Shown: positions 1 to 10,816, numbered from the stretch's first letter. The stretch is 64,000 nucleotides of DNA from Gymnopus androsaceus JB14 (GCA_009733575.1 ML769396.1:325217-389216), one strand, 5' to 3'. Numbers and translations: made by a program. The notes: generated by a model not told the origin, from the letters alone.

Positions 1-248
1 CAAGTTGCTTCATATGAAATGCATAGCATTTGGATATATTATTGATAAAATATCATGAGGCAGCCATCTCCGATTCTCCCTCAGTTTCCCTGTGCACTTG
101 GGTGGTGAATGTTTGAGATTTCCTGAGATTCCGCTTCCGATATGGTACTTAGCGGTACTCTCTGGCCTCTCAAGCTCACAAAACGCTTGAAGTGATGTCC
201 GGATATACCTTCTTAGCTCAGAGGTAGAGCGTTGCACTTACTCTCTCT
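1..248. repeat. Duplicated flank with 5' half of a tRNA-Thr copy
   Basis: This stretch matches about 7057-7095 joined to 7724-7935. In that second copy a 623-bp MITE splits the sequence, so this copy is the empty site. It ends in a tRNA-Thr 5' half (about 209-240) that stops after the anticodon-stem region. No protein gene is visible; short minus-strand ORFs are antisense readings of tRNA sequence. Confidence 0.75.
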
Positions 249-756
249 CGAGGCTTACTCACTGACTACCATAATTATCAATAGTTCCTGATGTATTTTA
301 TTCCACTTTCCAGTCAAGTACTTCAACATCTCCGATCCTCACATTATGAACCAGTTTTGAGGGATCAAAAACGGCGACGATTCAACGAGGTTTAGCTACG
401 AGTTTTTCAGATAAATAAGAGGTCAAAATAAGGTGCTTATCTGAAGTATGGCCAAACGCTTTGTATATGTGTTGTATATGCGTGTAAAGGTTGATACATT
501 ATTTAATTCTGCCAGGTCCGAGAATCGAGTGCAATGCGATGAGACCGCATTGGTCGACCTGCGGTCAGTGAAGGCAAGGGTAGAGATGAAATCCTTACTC
601 TCCGAGTTGTTTGGATGCCTTTTTGGCCTCAAGCTGAGGAGATGCTTGAAGTATTTGACCTCGAAATGCCTTCTTAGTTTAGAGGTAGAGCGTTGCACTT
701 GTACGTCTTTCGATGCCAAGGTCAGTCGTTCAATCCGGCTAGGAGGCATGGCCTGA
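249..756. repeat. 508-bp segmental duplication, copy 1 (partner 8421-8927)
   Basis: The two copies are almost identical by eye and both end just after a tRNA-Thr-like sequence (GGCATGGCCTGATT). Beyond that point the flanks differ: here the truncated copy of the 461-aa gene follows, there an unrelated sequence does. The small ORFs inside are shared by both copies, but the shared DNA is mainly tRNA and flank, so I do not call them genes. Confidence 0.8.
668..748 (+). tRNA. tRNA-Thr(UGU)-like, probably degenerate
   Basis: Acceptor arms GCCTTCT and AGGAGGC, an altered D arm (TTAGTTTAGAGGTAGAG), the loop CTTGTA giving anticodon TGT, a short intron of about 9 nt, and the T arm AGTCG-TTCAATC-CGGCT are all present. 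The 3' anticodon stem reads TGCCA instead of TGCAA, so the stem has a mismatch. It may be a pseudogene. An identical copy is at 8838-8918. Confidence 0.6.
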
Positions 757-1868
757 TTTTTAATTCGAACAGTAGAATGGCACTTCGGCATGAAGGCAGC
801 AACGTTCAATCTTAATTCACGTTGGAATATCATTTTATGTACGTCGGAGATTGTTCTGCCTACACTCTCTCCACATATTCTTTCAGTGCGTTTCGATATC
901 CATCCTTGGTTTGATAAAATGGGCTTTGTATTCATTCCTGTCGATATCGAAGTTTTAGAGAAAATGCTGGAAGTAGCCAACCCAACGTTGAATGTGTCGA
1001 AGCAGATGCTCGCATACGCTACAATCATTTCAGGGTGTGTCTACATTTATGCATACCTATACTAGGTGGAGTGTGTAATTGTTTATTTAGGAGCTCAGGC
1101 GTCGCACCTATCGTTATCGTCTAGTTAAACTCCATATGGACCCTAGTCGGTCCATTTCCCCGAAACAACTTCTACCTGATGGGACCGACAAACCCGGCAC
1201 CAGACCCGACTGGCATGACTATCCTTATGAGGATGGTGTGATGCAAAATCTCAGAAGTCATCTCAACCCCTTCTATGCCTTATATCATGCTCGCTATCAG
1301 ATTAACCAAGCGATTAAACAAGAGTACATTGATCACGATGAATTCTGGGAGCGGAATGATGACCATCCCCTGTTCTATGCGCTCCAATTGGTTAAGCAAA
1401 TCACAGAACAGTGGTATGATCCGAACACAGTTCCTGACTCTGAATTTTTGGGAACCGACAGTCCAATCCCATCGCCTAGCAAATCGAGGTTCTCGAATAA
1501 CCCCAGACTTATTTGCAGAAGGTAAGTATCTACTATATTTCTGACATTCTCATCTCAATTTTCATTGTAGGTCTGGCCGGTCCTAGTGCTCCTCCTCGTA
1601 TGGGGCGTTTGACACGATCATCCACACGATCTCAATCCAGTAGTTCGTCTGCGATGTTGGCTGGGGGCTTGGAAGATGTATTCTCAAGCAATCAGCCAGC
1701 TGCATCATCATCATCCCGTCCTCCAAAGAAGCCGAAAACGAGGCGCGAGTGTTGAGATTTTTTCAGGGAATGAGAGGGGGAAGGCGAAGGCGGGGTGGCT
1801 AAAGTTCCAAGTGATGCAGGCACGAAGCGAACACTTCAGCAGGCCTGGGCTGAGTCCGAGTCCGTAGT
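757..1868 (+). pseudogene. 5'-truncated, frameshifted copy of the 461-aa hypothetical gene
   Basis: Exons 2-5 of the gene at 4496-6086 are duplicated here, but exon 1 is missing and the duplication starts inside intron 1. The acceptor AG before exon 2 is lost: the intact copy reads TTTTTAGATTCG and this one TTTTTAATTCG. Further single-base differences shift the frame, including an extra C near 1502, GAGGCGCGAG for GAGCGCGAG near 1741, and changes near 1790 and 1843. The readable fragment 1136-1525 begins with the same MDPSRSIS sequence as exon 4 of the intact gene. Some indels could be read errors, but the missing exon 1 cannot be. Confidence 0.8.
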
Positions 1869-2232
1869 AGGAGGGTAAGTATTTGTAATTAATTGATGTA
1901 TCTTATGAAGCACAGAATTTTCTTGAAGTATTCAAGTTCTTTGTTGAAGAATCTGCCTGAAAGACTCGGAACATGCTCGTTGCATTTGGCAGTGGCTGAC
2001 CACAAACGGACGAATAGCAGTTGAAAGTCAAGATTGTCCAGTAATTTGATCCAGACTGGATTGAAGATTCCGAGATGGGCCCAAGCGGAATTTGAGTTCT
2101 CTGTGACATCTTTACCTCACTTTACCTTGAATCGCAGTTACTACTTCGACTCCCAAGAACACACGCACGCTGTTTTAGCTCTCTGCTTCTCAAGGGCACA
2201 TCTAGACTGAAGTTATATTTTATACTACTTAT

Positions 2233-2326
2233 GCCTTCCTAGCTCAAAGGTAGAGCGTTGCACTTGTATCAACACTCTCTGACAAGTTACATGCAAAGGT
2301 CAGTCGTTCAATCCGGCTAGGAGGCA
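2233..2326 (+). tRNA. tRNA-Thr(UGU) with a 22-23 nt intron
   Basis: A cloverleaf can be drawn: acceptor GCCTTCC/AGGAGGC with one mismatch, D arm TAGCTCAAAGGTAGAGCG, anticodon stem TTGCA/TGCAA with TGT in the loop, an intron at the canonical position after base 37, variable loop AGGTC, and T arm AGTCG-TTCAATC-CGGCT. The acceptor mismatch makes function less certain than for the copies at 6697 and 8022. The following 200 bp are shared with those copies. Confidence 0.7.
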
Positions 2327-2476
2327 CTGCCTGAATTAGTGTGCACTTGAGTGCTATTTTTTCTCGAATTATTACTCCGCTCAGACTATTGCTACTAGTA
2401 GTCCAAATACCAGAGTCTCTCTCTCTGTGTCTAGATTAATGCCGAAGCTCACCAAAGATGCTGGAATTCGGCTTTT

Positions 2477-2758
2477 CTACAGGCCTCTGTAAGTATCGAG
2501 AAATGGAGGAGCGATGAGGAAAAATGATCGTATAGGGGATTTGGAGGTGGTGAATGGGTTTGAGTAGGTCGTGCCATCGTTCCACTCGAACTTGACGCCA
2601 CAGGTATTCGGTAGAGTAGAAGGCAAGGTTCCGGAGCGGGAGGCTAATATGACATCGATGGGACGTTGGGTGGCAGCGAGAAGACGAGCGATGCGACTGG
2701 AAACCTTTTCTGTTCCGCCGATGAGAAGAACTGTAGCATTTTCCTGGCTACTCGACAT
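2477..2758 (-). pseudogene. N-terminal fragment of an NmrA-like NAD(P)-binding protein
   Basis: The 93-residue ORF starts with a Rossmann nucleotide-binding segment (VLLIGGTEKVSSRIARLL) and continues as the first quarter of an NmrA-like or ergot-alkaloid-reductase-like enzyme, ending FLDTYRGL and a stop. Such proteins usually run near 290 residues, so this is a truncated remnant. Shorter pieces of the same 3' end recur at about 6924-7010 and 8245-8337 next to other tRNA-Thr copies, so it was carried along by the local duplications. Confidence 0.6.
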
Positions 2759-3172
2759 GTCTTCCAGTTCAGGATTGCTTCAGTTCGGATTCATCCGTGA
2801 TCGTTCAGATGAGAAATTGTATGTATTTCCAATGTATTTCTGATATCATCGGCTCGGATGTTTGCTTTGATTCCACTTCATTCATAGTTTTTATGTTTAT
2901 TTGAGGCTAATATTTGCCTCCTAGTGTTCTCTGGATGATAGAGCAGCAGTGAGTACTGTACTTAAATGTTGCAAAGTCACAAACTAAGATGCGAACCCAA
3001 GCCCACAGAAGCGTGATTACACTGAAATGCATAAAAGAAAACGAAGAGACGTGGATATACAAGAATGCATGAATCAAATATAGCAATGGGAGAGATAGAG
3101 AAGAATATGCATAGCACGATAGCAAAGGGAGAAAATATATTATACAACCTGAATCGTTACTTAAATCTACAT

Positions 3173-4225
3173 CTAGTCCACGTCCACGGGCGTCCTAGAC
3201 TCCGAAACCTGAATTGAACCATCCTTCAAGTCCGTAACGACGATTGGCGCTACCGGCTCAAGAGTCTCGCGCCACGAGGCAATATGCTTTGCTGCCCGCT
3301 TGGAGAGGGAAACAGGCCCAGTATTCTTTGGTCCTTCGATAGAGACAGAGTCATCTGAATCGGATAGCATATCATCCTCTTCAGAAGAAGTTGAATCCAA
3401 GTCGGAATAAGGGTCATCACCGTTATCAGCAGCAGCATCAGCAGCGATTATTGCAGCGACGCGAGGAGAGGTAACGAAGCTACCGACATGAGGATATTCA
3501 GATGCCCACCGAAGGGATAACTTGAAGATACCATGAAAAGTTTCATGAATGGGGCGTGAACGAGGTATTGCAAAGTCGCTGTGCATTACGGAGTGGAAAG
3601 GATAACAGTCTAGGGTGAACAGCGGAAGGTTGTCATACGGATAGTCGAATCGCTGAAAAGTACCAGAGCTGGAGTCGAAGGCAAAGAGAGGGATTGGATT
3701 CTTCATTTCTTTACCAGGAATAAGTCGGTACTGGTAAGGTCGATCAGGAAGAGCCTACAAGACAATAATGAGAATTTGACAAAACGTAGCGCGACTTCAT
3801 TGGACACACCTCGAAGCACCGCCGTCTCTCGAAAACGGAGTGCTTTTGATTATACAGAGTGAGCTCCAGCATGGTATCAATGACATCCTTGGTAGGGACT
3901 AGAGTCAAAGCTCTCCCAGATAGAAGGCGTTCAATATCACTGCGCACTGAGATATCTTGAGAGAAGATTCAAGGGCCAAGACGCGTGGGCTCACCTGAGA
4001 CGCGATTAAGGTGAGAATCAATGTCAATTTCGCCGGGTTCAAGGCCCCACCAGTATTCGCGAGCGCGGAACTAGGTTTCAGAAATGTAAATCATCAGGAT
4101 ACCTTGGAATTTGACGGAGAACATACTCGTCCTATTTGTTTGAATAAGTAGAATTCCTTAACTGGTTCCAGGCTCTCAACCGCTGAAATTGACGTGAGCG
4201 AGGTGATTGGGAATGAGGACGCCAT
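3173..4225 (-). CDS. Hypothetical protein, 297 aa, four exons
   Basis: I do not recognise a named family. The spliced model has exons 4225-4127, 4070-3995, 3946-3810 and 3754-3173, all with GT-AG introns and frame kept throughout. The N-terminus is MASSFPITSLTS. Exon 2 encodes an aromatic segment (REYWWGLEPGEIDIDSHLN). The middle is a globular stretch with several Tyr and Phe residues. The C-terminal third has an acidic Ser/Asp/Glu-rich linker (about residues 210-245) before a basic segment. The layout resembles conserved agaricomycete hypothetical proteins of unknown role. It is transcribed divergently from the gene starting at 4496, with about 270 bp between the start codons, so the two may share a promoter. 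No targeting signal is visible. Confidence 0.75.
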
Positions 4226-4495
4226 ATTACAGTGGCGAAAGAAGGAGGACAGGGCGCGTTTTAAATAAGCGCGCAGATAGTTATCCCACGCGCGACCACC
4301 TGCACGACCTTTGTTCTCTATCTTCTACATAATAGGCAACGGATTCTCATTGTTCTTTCTAATTGGAAATCTGCAGAAATCAACCCCATTCTTTTCGCGA
4401 TATGGAAACAGTAGAACCAAGGACAAAGCAACCCCAAGCGCCTTATAAGTTCCAGATGTTTTCGACGCAAAACTTCAGTAAATCTCCATCCCACA
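4226..4495. promoter_or_regulatory. Shared intergenic region of a divergent gene pair
   Basis: These 270 bp separate the start codons of the minus-strand 297-aa gene and the plus-strand 461-aa gene. A TTTAAATAA stretch at about 4259 is the best TATA-like candidate for the minus-strand gene. I see no other clear motif. Confidence 0.45.
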
Positions 4496-6086
4496 ATGTC
4501 CGAAGGCATTCCTCCCTCTCATAGTCAGAGTATTCACGGTCCATCTCAATCTACCTCCAGCAACAACAACGATGGTGACTGGGACTCAGACCTTACACCG
4601 TCCAGTCATTCATCGGACCACGGAGAAGACGTTGACGAGGAAGACGTTCCCAGTCTGACAGACTCAGGCGATGAGCAAGATTCGAGCTACAATCCTTTCA
4701 CTGCGACATTCACGCTCAAGGTGAAAACGCCAGCTCGGAATATTGTGTGGCGAGAAGCAGTTAGCAAGAAGACGAAAGAAAGGGTTTTTGCTGCTGCTCC
4801 GGCTGGAGATCGCTGTCTTGTTACCCTTGTCAAATTTCCAGCACCTCCAAAGGGGGAGAAATTTCCTTCAGACATAGCCCTATGCCATGCCATCGAGAAA
4901 GCACTGGCTGCGCGGAAACACCAATCTTTGGTGAGGACGATATCTTCCTCTGTAACCTTTGCTGCTCTTTAATGCATTTTTAGATTCGAACAGTAGAATG
5001 GCACTTCGGCATGAAGGCAGCAACGTTCAATCTTAATTCACGTTGGAATATCATTTTATGTACGTCGGAGATTGTTCTGCCTACACTCTCTCACATATTC
5101 TTTCAGTGCGTTTCGATATCCATCCTTGGTTTGATAAAATGGGCTTTGTATTCATTCCTGTCGATATCGAAGTTTTAGAGAAAATGCTGGAAGTAGCCAA
5201 CCACAACGTTGAATGTGTCGAAGCAGATGCTCGCATACGCTACAATCATTTCAGGGTGTGTCTACATTTATGCATACCTATACTAGGTGGAGTGTGTAAT
5301 TGTTTATTTAGGAGCTCAGGCGTCGCACCTATCGTTATCGTCTAGTTAAACTCCATATGGACCCTAGTCGGTCCATTTCCCGCCAACAACTTCTACCTGA
5401 TGGGACCGACAAACCCGGCACCAGACCCGACTGGCATGACTATCCTTATGAGGATGGTGTGATGCAAAATCTCAGAAGTCATCTCAACCCCTTCTATGCC
5501 TTATATCATGCTCGCTATCAGATTAACCAAGCGATTAAACAAGAGTACATTGATCACGATGAATTCTGGGAGCGGAATGATGACCATCCCCTGTTCTATG
5601 CGCTCCAATTGGTTAAGCAAATCACAGAACAGTGGTATGATCCGAACACAGTTCCTGACTCTGAATTTTTGGGAACCGACAGTCCCATCCCATCGCCTAG
5701 CAAATCGAGGTTCTCGAATAACCCAGACTTATTTGCAGAAGGTAAGTATCTACTATATTTCTGACATTCTCATCTCAATTTTCATTGTAGGTCTGGCCGG
5801 TCCTAGTGCTCCTCCTCGTATGGGGCGTTTGACACGATCATCCACACGATCTCAATCCAGTAGTTCGTCTGCGATGTTGGCTGGGGGCTTGGAAGATGTA
5901 TTCTCAAGCAATCAGCCAGCTGCATCATCATCATCCCGTCCTCCAAAGAAGCCGAAAACGAGCGCGAGTGTTGAGATTTTTTCAGGGAATGAGAGGGGGA
6001 AGGCGAAGGCGAGGGTGGCTAAAGTTCCAAGTGATGCAGGCACGAAGCGAACACTTCAGCAGGCTGGGCTGAGTCCGAGTCCGTAG
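4496..6086 (+). CDS. Hypothetical protein, 461 aa, five exons
   Basis: No named family is recognised. The model joins 4496-4930, 4984-5059, 5107-5255, 5312-5741 and 5791-6086; phases agree at every junction. The N-terminus is Ser/Asn-rich and acidic (about residues 1-65). A folded central part follows, with residues such as RTVEWHFGMKAATFNL and FDIHPWFDKMGFVFIP, then YRYRLVKLHMDPSR, and an aromatic acidic stretch (HDYPYEDGVMQNL). The C-terminus is Ser-rich and basic with PPKKPK, a possible nuclear-localisation signal. Single-exon predictions would wrongly start the protein at the internal Met at 5357. A 5'-truncated copy lies at 757-1868. Neighbouring and repeated tRNA-Thr sequences suggest this gene was mobilised only by local segmental duplication. 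Confidence 0.75.
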
Positions 6087-6451
6087 TAGGAGGGTAAGTA
6101 TTTGTAATTAATTGATGTATCTTATGAAGCACAGAATTTTCTTGAAGTATTCAAGTTCTTTGTTGAAGAATCTGCCTGAAAGACTCGGAACATGCTCGTT
6201 GCATTTGGCAGTGGCTGACCACAAACGGACGATAGCAGTTGAAAGTCAAGATTGTCCAGTAATTTGATGCAAGACTGGATTGAAGATTCCGAGATGGGCC
6301 CAAGCGGAATTTGAGTTCTCTGTGACATCTTTACCTCACTTTACCTTGAATCGCAGTTACTACTTCGACTCCCCAAGACACACGCACGCTGTTTTAGCTC
6401 TCTGCTTCTCAAGGGCACATCTAGACTGAAGTTATATTTTATACTACTTAT

Positions 6452-6530
6452 GCCTTCCTAGCTCAAAGGTAGAGCGTTGCACTCCATATACATGCAAAGG
6501 TTGGCAGTCGTCCAATATGGCTAGGAGGCA
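6452..6530 (+). pseudogene. Degenerate tRNA-Thr copy
   Basis: The 5' half is intact (GCCTTCCTAGCTCAAAGG...) but the anticodon loop is changed to CTCCATATA and the T arm to GGCAGTCGTCCAATATGGCT. No TGT anticodon remains and the T-loop consensus is broken. Confidence 0.7.
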
Positions 6531-6696
6531 TGTTGCAATTAGATTGGCTTAAACGATCTGTGCTGTGTTTATTTTATTTTATTCATCGATACTCTGCTCT
6601 GACTACGAGTCTACTAAGGGCTGAAGTCTTTCACTGTCTGGATTAATTAATATAGTCCAGTAATCTCAAACTCACCAGAGTGCTATCTGGATAAGC

Positions 6697-6791
6697 GCCT
6701 TCTTAGCTCAGTGGTAGAGCGTTGCACTTGTATCGACGCTTCCTTTAGCTGGTACATGCAAAGGTCAGTCGTTCAATCCGGCTAGGAGGCA
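6697..6791 (+). tRNA. tRNA-Thr(UGU), intron-containing, best-formed copy
   Basis: All arms pair: acceptor GCCTTCT/AGGAGGC (one G-T pair), D arm TAGCTCAGTGGTAGAGCG, anticodon stem TTGCA/TGCAA with TGT, T stem AGTCG/CGGCT and loop TTCAATC. An intron of about 23 nt follows position 37. The copy at 8022-8116 is identical over its full length. Confidence 0.9.
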
Positions 6792-6923
6792 CTGCCTGAA
6801 TTAGTGTGCACTGGAGTGCTATTTTTTCTCGAATTATTACTCCGCTCAGACTATTGCTACTAGTAGTCCAAATACCAGAGTCTTTCTCTCTGTGTCTAGA
6901 TTAATGCCGAAGCTCACCAAAAA

Positions 6924-7010
6924 TGCTGGAATACACTTTGCTACAGGTTTCTGTAAGTATCGAGAAATGGAGGAGCGATAAGGAAAAATGATCGTATAGA
7001 GGATTTGAGA
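6924..7010. repeat. Fragment of the NmrA-like remnant (copy 2)
   Basis: This short stretch repeats about 2470-2545, the end of the NmrA-like ORF, downstream of the tRNA-Thr at 6697. A third piece is at 8245-8337. None has an extended reading frame. Confidence 0.6.
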
Positions 7011-7095
7011 CTTGGAATTGGCATTGTCCTTGAATTGAGTTTGTGAGCCAATATTTTTGCTTCATATGAAATGCATAGCACATTTGGATATATTA

Positions 7096-7718
7096 GGGAC
7101 GGTCAAAGTGGCTGCTGAAGTGACTGCTGAAATGATCGCTGAAAGCTGTGCTGAAAACACATTTCAGCGGCCAAAAAATTCAGCGGCGATTTAAGTTGTC
7201 AGCAGCTCGGGAGCTGCTTAAACAGCTTTCAGCGGCTGAAACTTGCATGAACCCTAAATCATTTGTGTAGTTATAGGGTTAGGGCTTCGCGAAAATTGAA
7301 AATTCCTTATTTGACTCAAGAAAAGACCGCGGCCGATCGTCACTGGTAAGGAAAGATCTTCGAAGCCGCGAAAAAAAACTGTTGGAGACACCAGCCTCTT
7401 GTTCGCGTTCAGCATGATGTTTTGCGCGCTTTTCTCGCCAAGACTGAAACTTGGTGTAGATTCGAACAAGCCATTTGGCTCGTGCTGGACGTCGTTCACC
7501 ATAGGGCATGAGGAGAGTTGTATAGAAGTGGAATAAATTTCCTTTTGTGGCATGATTACAGTATAAACTCAAATTTAGCAGTTATATTTCAGCAGCCAAA
7601 TTAAGCGGAAAAAAAAGGTCGTTCAACGAAACTGCCGCTGAAACATGAAATGTGATTTATTCAGCAGTCATTTCAGCGACGTTTCAGCGATCATTTCAGT
7701 GGCCACTTTGACTGTCCC
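7096..7718. mobile_element. 623-bp non-autonomous DNA transposon (MITE)
   Basis: The ends are inverted repeats, GGGACGGTCAAAGTGGC on the left and GGGACAGTCAAAGTGGC read inward from the right (16 of 17 identical). Both subterminal regions carry many copies of GCTGAAA or its complement, like transposase-binding repeats. It is flanked by TATTA on both sides (7091-7095 and 7719-7723), and the related sequence near the window start is the uninterrupted site with a single TATTA. The interior has only short ORFs (minus 7279-7572 and 7254-7553) with no recognisable domain. The superfamily is not certain: a 5-bp duplication fits poorly with the commonest families, and a TA duplication plus slippage is possible. 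Confidence 0.85.
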
Positions 7719-7900
7719 TATTATTGATAAATATCACGCGGTAGCCATCTCCGATTCTCCCTCACAGTTTCCCTGTGCACTTGGATGGTGGGTGAATGTT
7801 TGAGATCTCAGATTTCGCTTCCGATATGGCACTTAGGGTGAATTAGCGGTACTCTCTGGTCTCTCAAGCTCACACAACGCTTGAAGTGATGCCCGGATAT

Positions 7901-7934
7901 ACCTTCTTAGCTCAAAGGTAGAGCGTTGCACTTA
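7901..7934 (+). pseudogene. tRNA-Thr 5' fragment
   Basis: About 34 bp match the tRNA-Thr 5' half up to GTTGCACTT, after which homology stops. It is the counterpart of the fragment at 209-240. Confidence 0.7.
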
Positions 7935-8021
7935 CATATGTGAGGGATGTATTTCGCTTTTGATATATACTCAGTGATATAGTCCAGTAATCTCAAACTC
8001 ACCAGAGTGCTATCTGGATAA

Positions 8022-8116
8022 GCCTTCTTAGCTCAGTGGTAGAGCGTTGCACTTGTATCGACGCTTCCTTTAGCTGGTACATGCAAAGGTCAGTCGTTCA
8101 ATCCGGCTAGGAGGCA
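8022..8116 (+). tRNA. tRNA-Thr(UGU), intron-containing, second identical copy
   Basis: This copy has the same sequence as 6697-6791, including the intron. It lies in a duplicated block that includes about 40 bp upstream (CTCAAACTCACCAGAGTGC) and over 200 bp downstream. Confidence 0.9.
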
Positions 8117-8420
8117 CTGCCTGAAGTAGTGTGCACTGGAGTGCTATTTTTTCTCGAATTATTACTCCGCTCAGACTATTGCTACTAGTAGTCCAAATAC
8201 CAGAGTCTTTCTCTCTGTGTCTAGATTAATGCCGAAGCTCACCAAAAATGCTGGAATACCACTTTGCTACAGGTTTCTGTAAGTATCGAGAAATGGAGGA
8301 GCGATAAGGAAAAATGATCGTATAGAGGATTTGGAGTGTTTATTTTATTTTATTCATCGGTACTCTGCTCTGACTACGAGTCTACTAAGGGCTGAAGTCT
8401 TTCACTGTCTGGATTAATTC

Positions 8421-8927
8421 CGAGGCTTACTCACTGACTACCATAATTATCAATAGTTCCTGATGTATTTTATTCCACTTTCCAGTCAAGTACTTCAACA
8501 TCTCCGATCCTCACATTATGAACCAGTTTTGAGGGATCAAAAACGGCGACGATTCGACGAGGTTTAGCTACGAGTTTTTCAGATAAATAAGAGGTCAAAA
8601 TAAGGTGCTTATCAAGTATGACCAAACGCTTTGTATATGTGTTGTATATGCGTGTAAAGGTTGATACATTATTTAATTCTGCCAGGTCCGAGAATCGAGT
8701 GCAATGCGATGAGACCGCATTGGTCGACCTGCGGTCAGTGAAGGCAAGGGTAGAGATGAAATCCTTACTCTCCGAGTTGTTTGGATGCCTTTTTGGCCTC
8801 AAGCTGAGGAGATGCTTGAAGTATTTGACCTCGAAATGCCTTCTTAGTTTAGAGGTAGAGCGTTGCACTTGTACGTCTTTCGATGCCAAGGTCAGTCGTT
8901 CAATCCGGCTAGGAGGCATGGCCTGAT
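8421..8927. repeat. 508-bp segmental duplication, copy 2 (partner 249-756)
   Basis: This block is nearly identical to 249-756. The junction with downstream sequence after GGCATGGCCTGATT is different in the two copies, which marks a duplication boundary. Confidence 0.8.
8838..8918 (+). tRNA. tRNA-Thr(UGU)-like, probably degenerate (copy of 668-748)
   Basis: It is identical to 668-748, including the mispaired anticodon stem and altered D arm. Confidence 0.6.
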
Positions 8928-9930
8928 TCGGCGTGTTGTGCTATTTTTGAAATTGTACTCCGTTCAGACTACTGTTTCAAGTTCAAGTCCTCTGTCTGGA
9001 TTGATTTGAGGCTTACTGTAACGCTTTTTTAGAATTCCATTTCCAGGTAAGTACTACTTCCACACCTCCGATCCTCACAGTTACCTCCAGAATACTAGTT
9101 ACCGGAAATCACTTTGGTTTGGTTACGCCTAGTGCTCACTAAGCTAACCTCCGCCTCTCTCTCCTCTGTCTCGCACTCTAAAGCTCGACTCACTCTAAAA
9201 AAAATGCGCTCTTCAGATACTGTCAAGTACGCACATTATCCCTGTGTACAACTGCTACCAATGCCAGTGTCTTGGATCCGTCGACTTTCGGGTGATGGAC
9301 CATGGTCCGATTTTTATGGAGGTGCGTCTGCTGATATCTGAGCGCAACAGGTTTATATTATGTTCAGCTAGCCTCTTACTATACGCAGCAAACCTCATTC
9401 ATTTCACAGCAGCATGGGCTTTCTTGACGTCGGGCGGCAGTAGTAAGTACCTACGCATCGATTGAAATCCGAAACCCTACGCCACTACATCAGAGGGAGG
9501 AAGAAGGTGGGCGTTGTGGACTCATGATCTACTCTCAATTCAACAAATACCTGCAATTGAACAACTTATCCAAACCTGGACTAGACTTAGTAGGTCAAGG
9601 CTCAGTTTTGATAAAGCATCTTTGGCAACAAGGGAACGAATTGTCTTGATTTTTCATTCGTACTCCCGTTAATGCATCGATTAATGCCTGAACAGCTGAG
9701 TTGCATGGTGTACATCGTATAGAACTTCCCTGACTTAGCCCCAAAAAATTGATAAGCCGCGGTTTTCGCAGATTATTTTACATAGTTTTCTTTAAATTCT
9801 TAAGAGGTGGCATGCGTACTTGTATTCAAGTTAAAGTTTGATATTGTCTTTCTGTTAGTACATACCATCGACACAGCTGCAGGCTTTTCGCATGCGGGAC
9901 ACCAGAGCGCTTGCTGCTGCTCAGAAGTAG
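8928..9930. other. Intergenic sequence without a supportable gene
   Basis: The first 100 bp are the common downstream flank of the tRNA-Thr copies (TACTCCGTTCAGAC...). Open frames at 9114-9341 and 9244-9465 have no domain and no convincing splice continuation, so I call no gene. Confidence 0.5.
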
Positions 9931-9937
9931 TATAAAA
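9931..9937 (+). promoter_or_regulatory. TATA box of the small secreted protein gene
   Basis: TATAAAA lies 58 bp upstream of the ATG at 9989. The spacing fits a fungal core promoter. Confidence 0.55.
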
Positions 9938-9988
9938 TCCATGATAATTTTTATAGGGCCTTCCTTACTTACCATCTGCAGTGTAATC

Positions 9989-10386
9989 ATGTTCAAGGCA
10001 ATCATCTTCCTTGCTATGGCCGCCGCTATCAATGCAGTCATCGCAGATTCTACCGACTCGGAGACCTCTACAAGTACTGCGTAAGTCGCTTTTCTAACTG
10101 TACTATTTAAACCATGACATTCTAACCATGTTCATTTTTAGAAGTGTTGCTGGTAGTACGGTGAGTTCAATGGCAAACTAGTTGTCTTCGCGTTTTCTGA
10201 TACTCTGTTCAACTTTGGCAGTCGCGCGTGCCCAATGTACTGGCAGTGGAAGCTACTCCGGGGTGTGGACAAGTTTGCGCAGAAGGAGATCCTTGTCTTT
10301 ACCCGTGTAACATCGGCGGTTGTCAATTTTCGTATACATTTTGCGACGAGAACTTTTGCACAGATGTATTCACATGTCAAACCTGA
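9989..10386 (+). CDS. Small secreted cysteine-rich protein, 91 aa
   Basis: Three exons (9989-10080, 10142-10160, 10222-10386) are separated by two 61-nt GT-AG introns, and the phases match. The middle exon is only 19 nt, so simple ORF scanning misses the gene. The N-terminus is a clear signal peptide (MFKAIIFLAMAAAINAVIA, probable cleavage before Asp20). A short Ser/Thr-rich spacer follows, then a compact C-terminal domain with eight Cys residues in about 40 positions, including PCLYPCN, GGCQFSYTFC and ENFCTDVFTC. Eight Cys suggest four disulphides. This architecture fits fungal effector-like or antimicrobial-type secreted proteins, but I do not recognise a family. It has its own TATA box at 9931 and no operon-like partner. 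Confidence 0.75.
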
Positions 10387-10816
10387 GTCTGTAATTAAGG
10401 CAGAGCTCTGCTTCAGTGGTGAGTCCCCTTCTGACTTCCTCCTCCAAAGAATACAGTTACTTACCGTTTGAATTCAAATATCAGGATTTCGGAGATCGAT
10501 GCTGTAATTTACTAGTTTTGTACTATGTATGTCGACTCTCGAGTCGTTCGGTTGCTGTTATCATATTCTGTTCTACAGCGCTAGCGGGAGTCTCGGTTTG
10601 AGTTGAATTCTTTTGCGAAAAACCTCAGGATTAATGGCACTGAAGACGAGTTTTGAAAGGGAGATGGATTCCGGGAAATATCCACTCAAAGCAGCTATGT
10701 AATTTGATGAAGAGAGAGAAGAGGACTAGTATTGGACTATAAGTCTATAACAGACGTGGAACGTTTGGAATCTGTGTCCATAGAGTTAGAAGAGGCTTGA
10801 AATGATGCTCGAACGG
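10387..10816. other. Intergenic, no gene seen
   Basis: The last 40 bp (GGCTTGAAATGATGCTCG...) are the conserved upstream flank of the tRNA-Thr family. I see nothing else. Confidence 0.5.

Noticed and set aside
423..1028. 201-aa minus-strand ORF and the similar 8470-8919 ORF
   Set aside because: They are antisense readings across tRNA-Thr and its duplicated flank; the repeated VQRSTSKLRR segment is reverse-translated tRNA.
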